From Thermogemmatispora tikiterensis (lineage in GTDB: Bacteria > Chloroflexota > Ktedonobacteria > Ktedonobacterales > Ktedonobacteraceae): 64,000 nucleotides of DNA. The notes under the pieces are model-generated. The model saw only the letters and a list, made by a program, of their open reading frames with translations, had not been told where the DNA came from and searched no databases. The stretch covers positions 5,276,100 to 5,340,099 of the forward strand of contig NZ_MCIF01000002.1 in the NCBI RefSeq assembly GCF_003268475.1, read 5' to 3'. The position numbers and the translations under genes are program-made. This document shows positions 33,359 to 41,990 of the stretch, piece after piece. The number at the start of each line of letters is the position of its first letter. Within the stretch, counting starts at the first letter, position 1.

Positions 33359-34057
33359 TCATGGGAAGAGCGTCAGCAGCTCCGCTGGTTGGTGTGCCCA
33401 ATGCTCAGGTCGCTCGGCGAGCAGACTTTCTGGGGAGAAGATACCTCCCCAGAAAGCGGCGACGGCCACCATCCCTGCGGCGTGAGCGGCGGCCATGTCT
33501 CCGGGATGGTCGCCCACATAGGCCAGCGTCTCCGCTGGGGTCTCAGCCGCGATCAGGCCAGCCGCAATCAGCTTCTCGCGCGCCTTCCAGAGCGGAGCGG
33601 GATGGGGCTTACGCTCCGCGGTATCCTGGGAGGTCACGGTGACCGTCAGCAGCGCGCTCAGCTCCAGATGGCGCAGATCAGTCGAGAGGCGCTCTGGCCC
33701 GGTATTAGTTACCACCGCTAACGGATAGCCACGGCGGCGCAATTCCTCCAGCAGAGCGCGCACCCCGGGGTAGAGGCAGGTCGAGCGATAGCCTTCGTGG
33801 GTGTAGTACCAGAGGTAAGAGGCAGCCACCTCTTCAGCATGGGGACCAGCGTAGCGCGCCGTACTTTCAGCCAGACGCAGCGGCGAAAGCTGGCGGAATT
33901 CCTCCATGTTCCGCGGAAAGATGCGCCCTGTATGTTGCTTATAGGCAAACTGCATAGCCGCCATCATACCGCGGGTTGAATCGGCAATGGTCCCATCCCA
34001 ATCAAAAAGCACAGCCTGGAAAGGCCGGGCGGCCTTGCTCTCTGCAGTTTCAGTCAC
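33359..34057 (-). CDS. HAD-superfamily phosphatase (phosphoglycolate-phosphatase-like)
   Basis: A haloacid dehalogenase-type hydrolase of about 232 residues. Motif I is FDWDGTIADS with nucleophile D19 and general acid D21; motif II is the threonine in VVTNTG; motif III is the lysine in AERKPHPAP; motif IV is GDHPGDMAAAHAAG. A helical cap lies between motifs I and II. It dephosphorylates a small phosphometabolite such as phosphoglycolate or a pyrophosphate. The start is uncertain: the frame is open to 34324, but homology begins only after the GTG at 34057; a GTG at 34069 overlaps its own AAGGAG. Convergent with the ArsR-DUF2087 gene. Confidence 0.85.
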   Translation of the reverse strand: MTETAESKAARPFQAVLFDWDGTIADSTRGMMAAMQFAYKQHTGRIFPRNMEEFRQLSPLRLAESTARYAGPHAEEVAASYLWYYTHEGYRSTCLYPGVRALLEELRRRGYPLAVVTNTGPERLSTDLRHLELSALLTVTVTSQDTAERKPHPAPLWKAREKLIAAGLIAAETPAETLAYVGDHPGDMAAAHAAGMVAVAAFWGGIFSPESLLAERPEHWAHQPAELLTLFP

Positions 34058-34307
34058 GCTCCTGATCACTCCTTCTCTATCGCTGCAGCCTATTATAGCG
34101 CATCCATTCGGTGGGTGGAGAAGCTGAGCCTGGTGGCCGCCCGCCGGCGGCAGCGTCTTGTAACTGCGCTGAGAGCGGGGAGGAGAAGGATAGGCGCCAT
34201 ATGACCGTTTTAGGGAGCGCGCAGAAGAAAGAGAAGACGAGCTGAGCGGGCGACCTGGCAGGAGAGGAGCGCCGGACAGGGCTTCTCGTCGCCCGCTCCC
34301 TCCATCT

Positions 34308-34619
34308 CTAACCAGCCGGCCCATCTCCTTGTTGGGGAGGAGCGGCGACCGTCAAGCGAGTTGCCAAGCAAGGCGGCACCACCAGCGTTACCAGAGCCGC
34401 ACAGCCGAGGGCCAGCGCGCCAGCCGCCAGCTTTCCCAGCAGCCAGACCGCTGGCCAGGCCGAAAGCACTGCTCCCGCCATTGCCAACCCCAGAAGCAGA
34501 AGCCAGGCGCGCCAGCCAGCCTGGCGCCAACGCGGGTGAGCCGCGCCGCCCAGGAGGCCGCAGAACAGGCCGATCAGGAGCCAGAGGCCAGTCAAAGCCA
34601 GGGCCAGCGAAAGCGTCAT
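34308..34619 (-). CDS. Small hydrophobic membrane protein
   Basis: A 103-residue protein of unknown function. It has two or three membrane helices (LALALTGLWLLIGLFCGLLG; a long hydrophobic stretch AWLLLLGLAMAGAVLSAWPA through LGKLAAGALALGCAALVTLV) separated by a basic loop RWRQAGWR, and a short polar tail. GGGAGG lies about six bases before the ATG, which supports translation. It sits 27 bases after the alpha/beta hydrolase gene on the same strand, so the two may be cotranscribed. Confidence 0.65.
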   Translation of the reverse strand: MTLSLALALTGLWLLIGLFCGLLGGAAHPRWRQAGWRAWLLLLGLAMAGAVLSAWPAVWLLGKLAAGALALGCAALVTLVVPPCLATRLTVAAPPQQGDGPAG

Positions 34620-34646
34620 TGCAGACCTCCCTTGCTTGTCAGCCCC

Positions 34647-36158
34647 TCAAGAGCCAACGAGCATAATCTTCCAGACAATAGCCGCCAGGCGGCTGCTATC
34701 GCCGAGCACTTGCAGCGGACTGAGTCCGCTCCGTACCTCAACGTGTTGAAAAATGCCAAACTCGGCCAGATCGTAAGGATGGTGCAGGCGCTGGAGGGCC
34801 GCCGCAAACGCCAGGGTCTCCGTAAACGGAACATAGGCGTCACTGCGGTCATGTAGCAAGAAGATGGGGGCCTCGATCTCGGTCACCACGCTCGCTGGCG
34901 AGAGTTGCGCCAGCAACGCGCGCATCTGAGGAGACAGAGCTGCCAGATTAGCTGCCACCTGCCCGGGCTGGTCGCCGGCCAGCAGATGGTAAGCCGCGCG
35001 TGTACTGGGAGAAAGGAGGTTCAACTCCGCCCTCGTCAACGGCCTGCCGTTCTGGGCGAAAGCGGCGCGCAAAAGAGCCGCCTCGTGGGAAGGGAGGATA
35101 GTACCCAGCGTGTGAGCCAGCGCCTGGAGTGGCACATAGTAAGGAATCCAGGTCTGGGTGTGCCCGTCAACCTGTAACTGATGAGTAGCGATGGCCTGTA
35201 ACAGCGTTGTAGCCTCAAAAAAGCCACCGAAAGAGAGTACGAACGCCACCTGATGGCGGATGCGCGGATCGGCAGCGGCAAAGCAGGCGAGAGCATTGCC
35301 AGCGCTGAAGCCCACCAGGCCAATCCGTGAAGGGTCGACATCGGGACGCCGGGCCAGCAGCTCAAAGACCTGCACCACCGCGGCACTATCCGTCCGACGC
35401 AGCACGAAATCAAAGAGCGCTGGTGTCCCGACGATGGCCACCACCATCCCATCGCTCGCCAGCGAGCGCGCAAAGTTCACCAGCTGAACATCGGCGCGGT
35501 TATCACCCAGGCCGGCAATGACCACCACGGCCTGACGGCGCCCTGGAACCAGAGGGGCGGAGTCAGTGGGGGCATAAAGGTCTAGATATACCAGACCAGT
35601 GGCAGCAGAGGAGAGCGTCGTACGAGTAAAGTGGATCGGCTCGCCGAAGAGCCTGAAAGCGGGTCCTTGAGAAACGCTCAGCAGAGCCGGGAGCAGTAGC
35701 CCTGTGCGCAGGCTGGCCCGACCCCAGGGTGTGAGCGAGAGCAGGAGGCCAAGCAGCGTCAACACAGTCAGCAGAGCCTGAGCTGCCCGGTGTCCAAAGG
35801 GTGGCCTGCGCCTCCGGTAGGTCCCTCTTAGAGAGGAGACTGGCGGTGGACCTGTCTGCCCGCGGTCGCCGGCAGAGGCCGTAGCGGTAGGCACTGGCGG
35901 GCCGTCGAGAGGACGGGGGGCAGGAGCAGAAGATGCCTCCGACTGCGAGCAAGCCATCCCGCCTGCCAACCTTAGCGCTCTCGACTGCGCTTGTGCAGAA
36001 CGGAACTGGCCTGTTTGCCAGGCGCGGGCCAGCCATGGCGGCGGCTCTGCATGGCGAAAAGAAAGAAGCGGGCTGAAGCGACCTGAGAGCCAGCTTGGGG
36101 ACCGGGCCAATGGGTGGCAGCTTAGCGGCTGCGAGAGTAGCGGGGGCCTCATATACAT
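34647..36158 (-). CDS. Membrane-anchored alpha/beta hydrolase
   Basis: A protein of about 503 residues. A long, basic and proline-rich N-terminal region (about 110 residues) precedes one membrane helix (LLTVLTLLGLLLSLTPWG). The remainder is an alpha/beta hydrolase of the dienelactone-hydrolase kind: YLDLYAPTDSAPLVPGRRQA, oxyanion region VVIAGLGDNRADVQ, nucleophile elbow GFSAGNALACF, catalytic aspartate in IFLLHDRSDAYVPF and histidine in FGIFQHVEV. It probably cleaves esters or lactones at the outer face. I chose the ATG at 36158 because GAGGGAGG lies six bases upstream; an internal ATG at 35957 would drop most of the odd N-terminus. Confidence 0.75.
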   Translation of the reverse strand: MYMRPPLLSQPLSCHPLARSPSWLSGRFSPLLSFRHAEPPPWLARAWQTGQFRSAQAQSRALRLAGGMACSQSEASSAPAPRPLDGPPVPTATASAGDRGQTGPPPVSSLRGTYRRRRPPFGHRAAQALLTVLTLLGLLLSLTPWGRASLRTGLLLPALLSVSQGPAFRLFGEPIHFTRTTLSSAATGLVYLDLYAPTDSAPLVPGRRQAVVVIAGLGDNRADVQLVNFARSLASDGMVVAIVGTPALFDFVLRRTDSAAVVQVFELLARRPDVDPSRIGLVGFSAGNALACFAAADPRIRHQVAFVLSFGGFFEATTLLQAIATHQLQVDGHTQTWIPYYVPLQALAHTLGTILPSHEAALLRAAFAQNGRPLTRAELNLLSPSTRAAYHLLAGDQPGQVAANLAALSPQMRALLAQLSPASVVTEIEAPIFLLHDRSDAYVPFTETLAFAAALQRLHHPYDLAEFGIFQHVEVRSGLSPLQVLGDSSRLAAIVWKIMLVGS

Positions 36159-36478
36159 GGCCGCCTCCCTCTGAAGCAAAAGCAGGAACGACAGCACAAG
36201 TCATAGTCTCAAACGAAAGAGGCAGCCCACAGGCAACAGCGCACACAGGTCCCCATGCAGAGCATGGTAGAGTTCCGGGACCAGGGCTGGATTGAGCTGG
36301 ATTGAGTTGAGCCAGGACCTGCCGAAGCGAAAACAGAGGGGCAGCCACACATGCCAGCCAAAGCGCTGCCTGGCCCGGCGGCAGCCGGATGGCGGGCTGC
36401 CCATCCTCTCGCGGAGCCGTCTTACTCGCTCAGGGGAAGCCCACGCGTCGCACTCCGCGCTCCGCCTTCATCAACTAC

Positions 36479-36772
36479 TCAGTCAGCGGCAGCCTCAACC
36501 ACCACGGGGCCGCTAATCACCTCTTGCGAGACGAGCACCACGGAGCTGCCCAACGTCCCCATCCAGGTAGTGGCCACCTCATCGGCCTCGCGGAGCTGGC
36601 GCGGGTCAGCAGAGAGATTGATCGTCACCAGCTGATCCTCGCGGTTCAAGACATAGAAGCCCATGAAACCGGGCAAGCGGCGCACCAGAGGGATCAGATC
36701 CTCCTGAATGCGCCGGGTCACGGTAATCACCTTGCCGCTATCGATACGGTACTTACGAATCGTGCCTTGCAT
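36479..36772 (-). CDS. ABM-like dimeric alpha/beta-barrel protein
   Basis: A 97-residue protein with the pattern of the antibiotic-biosynthesis-monooxygenase-like ferredoxin fold: strand IRKYRIDSG, helix IQEDLIPLVRRLPGF, strand GFYVLNREDQLVTINLSAD, helix EADEVATTWM and final strand VVLVSQEVISGPVVV. Such small proteins form dimers and may be heme-degrading, oxygenase or purely structural; no catalytic residues can be named. The ATG at 36772 has AAAGGAAG nine bases upstream. The longer open frame to 36913 lacks a better start. Confidence 0.75.
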   Translation of the reverse strand: MQGTIRKYRIDSGKVITVTRRIQEDLIPLVRRLPGFMGFYVLNREDQLVTINLSADPRQLREADEVATTWMGTLGSSVVLVSQEVISGPVVVEAAAD

Positions 36773-37213
36773 GGTAGTCGTCTTCCTTTCACCAGGTCCA
36801 GCGAAAATAGAAGCGAGAGAAGAGAAGGCGAGAACAGACGCTATACCTCGCGTCTCTGACCAGGCAGAGGAGCGGGGCAAGCATTCACCCAATAGTATAA
36901 AGTATGAAATCAATGAGGGAGCCGGAGCAGGCGGTCAGGAAAGGCTGCCCTGCTCCAACGGCGACAGGCCCGGGACGAAAGCGCTCCACTGCTGCAACTG
37001 GTCGCAGGTCTGCGTACAATATTTCAGGAGAAAGGCCAAGGGCATCGGGCGGGAGTAGCAAGCAAGCAGAGAAGAAGAGGACAGGAGGGGTTGGGGAGAG
37101 CTTTCCTACTCTTGGCTGAATAGTGGACGCTTCTATATGTGCTAATCCCGCTCCGGTGTGATATGCTTAATGGTGGCAAGCTGGTTAAGAATCGGCATTG
37201 TGTGGAGATAGGC
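36773..37213 (+). other. Intergenic gap between divergent genes
   Basis: This stretch lies between the ABM-like and MEDS genes. It should hold two divergent promoters, but I find no convincing hexamer pair; ATAGTATAA at about 36892-36900 is the best -10 candidate. No other structure is seen. Confidence 0.35.
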
Positions 37214-37891
37214 ATGGACCTGAGTGTTGATGGCAAGTCAGAGCGTATTCCATACAGCTCGCACATCTGTCAGCTGTACAGCAAAGTGACAGAGATTGCC
37301 GGGGTCACGGCCCGGCTATTGCGTGCGGGGATTGTCGCATCGGAGAAGTGCCTGTTCGCGGCGGCGCCAGCGCAGGTGCAGGAGTTGCGGGAAGAACTGG
37401 TGAAGCTGCAGCTTGATGTAGACGCCTTAATTGCCAAAGGGCAGCTCATTCTCTCCAGCGAGCGGGAGCCGTTTCTCTCCAACGGGAAGCGGTTTGATCC
37501 TTATTTTTTATTGTCCACGCATCAGACCTTTATTACGCAGGCGCTGCGTGATGGCTGGAAAGCAGTGAGGATCTCGATCGATATGACCTGGTTGGCCGGA
37601 GAGCTAGCCACGCCCGAGCAGCTCTTAAAATACGAGGCCCTCTGTGATGCGGTCTTTACCTTTCAGAACCGGCCCATCATTGCCCTGATGCATTACGATT
37701 ACGGGAAATTGCTGCCCAGCCTTGTGGTGGAGATGCTCAAGCTTCATCCTATCTCCGTCGTAGGCAAATTCATCCGGCGCAATCCCTACTATTTGAACTC
37801 CGAGCAGTACATGATCAAGATTCTGAGGATGCATCGGGAGAAAGAGAGAAAAGAGCCAGGGCCGCCAGAGCGTGGGGGCGGGCGAGACTAG
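37214..37891 (+). CDS. MEDS-domain protein
   Basis: A 225-residue protein consisting of a MEDS (methanogen/methylotroph, DcmR sensory) domain. The start HICQLYSKVTEIAGVTARLL, SEKCLFAAAP, FLLSTHQTFITQALRDGWKA, ISIDMTWLAGEL and ICALMHYDYGK-like IIALMHYDYGKLLPSLVVEM follow the family pattern, which is a RecA-like fold without a P-loop used in signalling. It often accompanies histidine kinases or anti-sigma proteins; here it stands alone. The ATG at 37214 follows GGAGATAGG; two earlier in-frame starts at 37139 and 37163 lack a Shine-Dalgarno. The last 20 residues are charged and low in complexity. Confidence 0.8.
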   Translation: MDLSVDGKSERIPYSSHICQLYSKVTEIAGVTARLLRAGIVASEKCLFAAAPAQVQELREELVKLQLDVDALIAKGQLILSSEREPFLSNGKRFDPYFLLSTHQTFITQALRDGWKAVRISIDMTWLAGELATPEQLLKYEALCDAVFTFQNRPIIALMHYDYGKLLPSLVVEMLKLHPISVVGKFIRRNPYYLNSEQYMIKILRMHREKERKEPGPPERGGGRD

Positions 37892-38073
37892 CGGAGACCA
37901 GCAGTGGTGAGCCGTGCCTGGTCAGGCCTGGTCATGCCTAGCCACACCGGAGTGCCAAGAGGTGCGTGAGCGAGCCAGGAAGGAGGGCCTGCGTCTCAGC
38001 TCGTCTGTTGGCAACAGCAGCTAAGCTCGACCATCGATCTGGTCTTTGCCTCCTTACTCGGCTCCCTCTTTTC

Positions 38074-39018
38074 TCACGCAGGTAACCCGTCGCTACTGCG
38101 CACCAGGTGGACACCCAGGCGTTCCCAACGCGCCAGCTCCTCCTCAGCCAGGGCATCGAAGTTGATCGTTGGGTGCTGGACAGAGCTGATGCAATCGCGT
38201 AGTACATAGAGGCGTTGAAGCACAGCGGGTCGTTGACTGAAGTACTGAACAAGCTGGCGACCGCTCTCCAGCACGCAGTGAGACTTTGCCTCGCCCGCCA
38301 GGAAGACGCGATCGTGCTGCATAATCGTCTCAAGCAAGGCTGTATTGAGCTGGCTAGCAGGATCTGAAGGATCGGGCACCTCGGCGCCGAAGATGCCGTA
38401 GAACTCCGTCCGTGGAGTCAGGCCCTTCACAATATAGTGAGGCTGCGTCTGGCGAGCCGCGCTGTGCCAGGCCAGGGCCTCGCTGATGGGGGCCACCAGC
38501 ATATGGCCCAGCGTGCCCTGCATCGTATGATAAGGCCAGATCATCAGCTCCTTGCGGGCCTGCTGACGCAGCGCCTGCACATAGTGGCGTGACCACTCTG
38601 GCTCCCGGAGGGGGAGCCAGCGACCTTCCTGGACATCTTCGACGGTGATCGTTGTAAACGGAGCCGGGTGCTCGCCCGTTTGAGGGTTCTGCCACCAGGT
38701 AGGATAGAAGATCTGGAAAGGCAAATGCGTGTCGAGCGAGGCGTAGATCGCCGTAATCCGATCGGCGTGGGCATAGAACCAGGTCAGCAAGCGCCCAACA
38801 TCCTCTTGGGCGCCTGGGACAGAGAGCGTGCCGCTGGGATCGACAAAATCATGCTGATAGTCGACCAGCACCAGCGCGATGCGCTCGCGGTCCGTGCTGG
38901 CGGGAGCGAGGCCCGCCTGACGCCCGGCCTCACTGAACTCTGCGATACGGGCGGCGTAAGGGCCTCTGAAGGCATCCTGCGGATCAAAACTTGCTGGAGC
39001 CAGAGATCGTGCACTCAT
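38074..39018 (-). CDS. Isochorismatase-family cysteine hydrolase (nicotinamidase-like)
   Basis: A 314-residue enzyme. The catalytic triad of the family is visible: the aspartate of VLVDYQHDFVDPSGTL, the lysine of IVKGLTPRTEFYGIFG and the nucleophilic cysteine of LAGEAKSHCVLESGRQL. DTHLPFQIFYPTWW and MIWPYHTMQGT are the metal-binding and substrate-loop regions of nicotinamidase-like members. It hydrolyses an amide or vinyl-ether substrate in the cytoplasm; nicotinamide is possible, but the protein is about 100 residues longer than PncA, with insertions in the middle. The ATG at 39018 has GAGGGAG six or seven bases upstream. Promoter and operator lie at 39282-39326, leaving a leader of about 270 bases. 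Confidence 0.88.
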   Translation of the reverse strand: MSARSLAPASFDPQDAFRGPYAARIAEFSEAGRQAGLAPASTDRERIALVLVDYQHDFVDPSGTLSVPGAQEDVGRLLTWFYAHADRITAIYASLDTHLPFQIFYPTWWQNPQTGEHPAPFTTITVEDVQEGRWLPLREPEWSRHYVQALRQQARKELMIWPYHTMQGTLGHMLVAPISEALAWHSAARQTQPHYIVKGLTPRTEFYGIFGAEVPDPSDPASQLNTALLETIMQHDRVFLAGEAKSHCVLESGRQLVQYFSQRPAVLQRLYVLRDCISSVQHPTINFDALAEEELARWERLGVHLVRSSDGLPA

Positions 39019-39281
39019 AGTAGACTCCCTCATCCAGACCAACGCCGCGGGGCAGAAGCCACGCAGAAGAGCGCGGACTCGGGAGCCGTGGCCAGGAAAG
39101 AGGTAGCCTAAGCCTGGCCAGCTCCTGCTCTCTCTGGGCCTGCCTGCCCGCGCGCGTCGAGAACGGCGACGCAGCGAGCGCGGGGCGAGTCCTGCCCGTA
39201 GGGTGAAGGGAGGAAAGAGGCCGCCCCTCCCATTGGCCAGCCGGGCGCTCGCCTGGCTATACAGAAAGTGTTAAATCTACA

Positions 39282-39297
39282 CTAAATGGTCATTTAG
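39282..39297 (-). promoter_or_regulatory. Perfect palindromic operator at the isochorismatase promoter
   Basis: CTAAATG-GT-CATTTAG, 7-bp arms and a two-base centre, begins right after the -10 box and covers the expected transcription start. The layout fits a TetR- or MarR-type repressor; no such gene is adjacent. Confidence 0.65.
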
Positions 39298-39326
39298 AGT
39301 ATAGCCTGTCCTGAGAGAAAAATCAA
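39298..39326 (-). promoter_or_regulatory. Promoter of the isochorismatase-family gene
   Basis: On the minus strand TTGATT (39321-39326), 17 bases, TATACT (39298-39303). Confidence 0.8.
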
Positions 39327-39363
39327 GGGGAGGGAAAACGAATCGCAAGCTCTTCGCCCTGCC

Positions 39364-39392
39364 TTGCGTTGAAAAAGATGACATGATATAAT
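39364..39392 (+). promoter_or_regulatory. Promoter of the nusA operon
   Basis: TTGCGT (39364-39369), 17 bases, TATAAT (39387-39392), with TGA as an extended -10 element. Transcription would begin near 39399, 130 bases before nusA. Confidence 0.85.
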
Positions 39393-39416
39393 ACCTTAGA
39401 ACATAGAGGAACCTTG

Positions 39417-39443
39417 AGAAAAGTGGGGCCCCCCCACTTTTCT
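39417..39443 (+). promoter_or_regulatory. Perfect 12-bp hairpin in the nusA leader
   Basis: AGAAAAGTGGGG (39417-39428), loop CCC, CCCCACTTTTCT (39432-39443). It begins about 18 bases into the transcript. The stem's 3' side is U-rich, and TTTTTC occurs 14 bases further on, so it might act as an attenuator or pause site for NusA-dependent control; it is not a textbook terminator. Confidence 0.6.
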
Positions 39444-39528
39444 GCTTGCCAGGGACTTTTTCTTTGCACTCGAACAACTTGCAGTAAGTGTTTACTGGGC
39501 GACCAGCGAGCGGGAGGGAGAAGGCATC

Positions 39529-40689
39529 ATGAGAAGTGAATTTCAGGCTGCTATTGCGCAGTTGATTGCCGAAAAAGGATTGCCCCGCGAAGTGGTGATG
39601 GAGACCGTGGCCAATGCCCTCTTATCTGCCTACCGCAAGAGCTTCGGGGGCGGGGACAACGTGCGCATCGAGGTGGACAAGAACGGCGAGGTCCACGTCT
39701 GGACCACCAAGCGAGTGGTTGCCCAGGTCAAAGATCCCAACGAGGAAATCTCGCTGGCGGAGGCACAGCGTCTCATGCCGAAGGCCGCCCTGGGGCAAAC
39801 GATTGAAGTGGATTCATCGCATATCTTCGAGCGCATTCCTACCCAGACGGCCAAGCAGGTGATTCTGCAGCGCATTCGTGAGGCCGAGCATGAGCATCTC
39901 TACGAGCAGCTCAAAGAGTGGGTGGGGGAGATCCGGCTGGGCACGATCACGCGCCGTGATCCGGCGCGCGGGTGGCTGCTCGACTTTGACCTTGAGCGTG
40001 TCGACAAGGTCGAGGGGCTGATACCTTTCAGCGAAGAGGTGCCTAGCGAGCACTATCGGGTCGGCCAGCGATTGCGTGTCTATATTGTCGATGTGCGTCG
40101 TGTCCAGGGGCGGCTGTTGCAGATTGTGGCCTCGCGTTCCCATCGCGACCTGGTGCGGCGGCTCTTTGAAGCCGAGGTGCCCGAGATCTACGAGGGCACG
40201 GTCGAGATCAAGGCTATTGCTCGTGAGCCGGGTAGCCGGACCAAGGTGGCGGTGGTTGCTCACCAGGAGGGCCTTGACCCCATCGGCTCCTGTGTTGGGG
40301 TGCGGGGATCGCGCATCAATAATATTGTGCGCGAGCTGAACGATGAGAAGATCGATATCATCTTGTGGAGCCCCGACCCGGCGACATTTGTGGCGAATGC
40401 TCTCAGCCCCGTTAAGCCTCTGCGTGTCGAGCTGCGGGAGGCCGAGCGTACTGCCCAGGTGGTGGTCGCCGAGAAGCAGCTCTCGCTCGCCATTGGTAAG
40501 GATGGACAGAACGCGCGCCTGGCTGCAAAGCTCACCGGCTGGCGGGTCGATGTGGTCAAGCCTGCCGAGGGCGAGGTCTATGAGGAACCTGTAGAGGAGG
40601 CCATCTCGTCGGTGAGCGCTCGCCGTGAGCGTGGGCGTCATGATGGTGGCAGGCGCTCCACCTCGTCACGCAGCGGGAAATATCGCTAA
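39529..40689 (+). CDS. nusA: Transcription termination/antitermination factor NusA
   Basis: A 386-residue RNA-polymerase-binding protein. Residues 1-130 are the NusA N-terminal domain (FQAAIAQLIAEKGLPREVVM), about 135-200 the S1 domain (GTITRRDPARGWLLDFD), and about 205-350 two KH domains: SRSHRDLVRRLFEAEVPEIY, VGVRGSRINNIVRELNDEKI and IGKDGQNARLAAKLTGW. The last 40 residues are charged and disordered, without the acidic repeats of E. coli NusA. GGGAG precedes the ATG. NusA controls pausing, termination and antitermination. It heads the nusA-ylxR-infB cluster; rimP, normally just upstream, is absent here. Confidence 0.98.
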   Translation: MRSEFQAAIAQLIAEKGLPREVVMETVANALLSAYRKSFGGGDNVRIEVDKNGEVHVWTTKRVVAQVKDPNEEISLAEAQRLMPKAALGQTIEVDSSHIFERIPTQTAKQVILQRIREAEHEHLYEQLKEWVGEIRLGTITRRDPARGWLLDFDLERVDKVEGLIPFSEEVPSEHYRVGQRLRVYIVDVRRVQGRLLQIVASRSHRDLVRRLFEAEVPEIYEGTVEIKAIAREPGSRTKVAVVAHQEGLDPIGSCVGVRGSRINNIVRELNDEKIDIILWSPDPATFVANALSPVKPLRVELREAERTAQVVVAEKQLSLAIGKDGQNARLAAKLTGWRVDVVKPAEGEVYEEPVEEAISSVSARRERGRHDGGRRSTSSRSGKYR

Positions 40690-41043
40690 AGGACTGCTCG
40701 TTTATCCGCAGCACCTTCGCCTGTCTGTCGGCCTCTGCAAGTTTGCTCGCTGCCTGCTGGCCCAGGAAGTCGCTGATTCACCTCTGCTTCCTGGCCCGCG
40801 CCCGCTAGGCGGGCCAGTGGCGTGGCACGAGTAGATCGTGTGGCTCTCGGCCTTCTCTCCTCCAGTTCCCGGCAGGCAGCAGGTGTTGCCTTTCACCGGG
40901 TGGCTATAGGGGTGGGTCAGGAGGCGGGGACGAACTGCGGCGAGCCAGTCCCGGGCCACGTGACCAGCAAGAGGCTTGGCTATGGCTGGGACTGACTGGC
41001 ACCCGTCCAGAAGCATATCGAGAAGAAAGGGCAGGAGTACCTC
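40690..41043 (+). other. Intergenic gap between nusA and ylxR
   Basis: These genes are usually adjacent. The gap of 354 bases holds no recognisable gene, promoter or terminator; the Shine-Dalgarno AGGAG of ylxR is at its end. Confidence 0.4.
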
Positions 41044-41400
41044 ATGATGGCCAAAGCCGCTAAGGGAGGGCGCCAGAAACACGTTCCGCTGCGTACCTGT
41101 ATTGCCTGCCGCGAAACCAGGCCAAAGCGCGAGCTGCTGCGCATTGTGCGCACGCCCGAGGGACGGGTTCTACTCGACCCAACCAGCAAGAAGTCCGGGC
41201 GCGGAGCTTATCTCTGCGCTCGCTATTCCTGCTGGCAAAAGGCGCTCAAGGTCAAAAAGGCAGGTGATCGCTGTCTGTTAGAGCACGAGTTTGAGCTGTC
41301 GCTCTCCGCCGAGGACCGTGCAGCGCTGGAGGAATACCTGGCCACCTTGCCGCGAGAGGAGCAGCCTCCCACGGGCCTGGCCAGGCCCGTGACCACCTAG
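41044..41400 (+). CDS. ylxR: YlxR-family RNA-binding protein
   Basis: A 118-residue DUF448 protein. PLRTCIACRETRPKRELLRI holds the diagnostic RTCIACR motif, followed by LDPTSKKSGRGAYLCARYSC, the second cysteine-containing signature, and KKAGDRCLLE. YlxR proteins bind RNA or nucleoid-associated partners and have been linked to regulation of RNase P in B. subtilis (RnpM). Its place between nusA and infB is conserved throughout bacteria. AGGAG precedes the ATG; MM at the start leaves a one-codon ambiguity. Confidence 0.95.
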   Translation: MMAKAAKGGRQKHVPLRTCIACRETRPKRELLRIVRTPEGRVLLDPTSKKSGRGAYLCARYSCWQKALKVKKAGDRCLLEHEFELSLSAEDRAALEEYLATLPREEQPPTGLARPVTT

Positions 41401-41990
41401 GCGCGTGCTAACCTGGGCGAGCGGAGCGCTCTTGCATGCGGCTGCCAGAGGGTAGACCGATGCTCGTGGCTCTCCCGCTCTCCATGTCCTTCCCAATCTG
41501 AGCCGTGGTGGCGCAGAGCGGTGGGACCGGGGAGAAAATTGGCTACAGGCTCAACTATAGCGGGTTGCAAGGGTCCAGCGAGTAGGCTATACTGGAGAAA
41601 AGTTCGCAGCTTCCTGAATCCTTTGTTACCCTGTCCAGGGCCGAGGAATAGGAAGCGAGTGGGCGCTTTCCTTGTTGTTATTGTCGTATGTGTCACGCGA
41701 TCTTGACTCTTCTTTACAGAGACACAGCCCCTCGTCTACAGGGCAGACGTGGTGCGCCAATGTTTGCGGAGCAAGGGCTATGCTAGGATAACCATAGCAG
41801 CGACTACGCCAGAGTGCGCAGACTGAGACAAACATGCCTGGCCTGCATTAGCGAGGGCTGTCTCCTCCCTTCACCTGAATGGCGCCTGCCTTTGTTGGAA
41901 GGGAAGGTGACAGTCCTTTGTTGTGGCTGTGAAGAGAGGTCTCCACCGCCAATTGTGGCGCATCATTCTCGATAGAAGGGAGTCTTCTTC
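41401..41990 (+). other. Long gap and leader before infB
   Basis: This 590-base stretch stands where ylxQ often lies; no L7Ae-like frame is present. It contains a promoter (41565-41593), and in the resulting leader of nearly 390 bases a hairpin GCTATG/CATAGC (41778-41783 with 41793-41798, loop of 9). No other element is recognised. Confidence 0.5.
41565..41593 (+). promoter_or_regulatory. Internal promoter for infB and downstream genes
   Basis: TTGCAA (41565-41570), 17 bases, TATACT (41588-41593). It would give infB-rbfA-nrnA-truB a transcript of their own. Confidence 0.75.

Noticed and set aside
34057..34324. N-terminal extension of the HAD phosphatase frame to 34324
   Set aside because: The added 89 residues are low-complexity Ser/Arg/Pro without homology; HAD proteins start just before FDWDGT.
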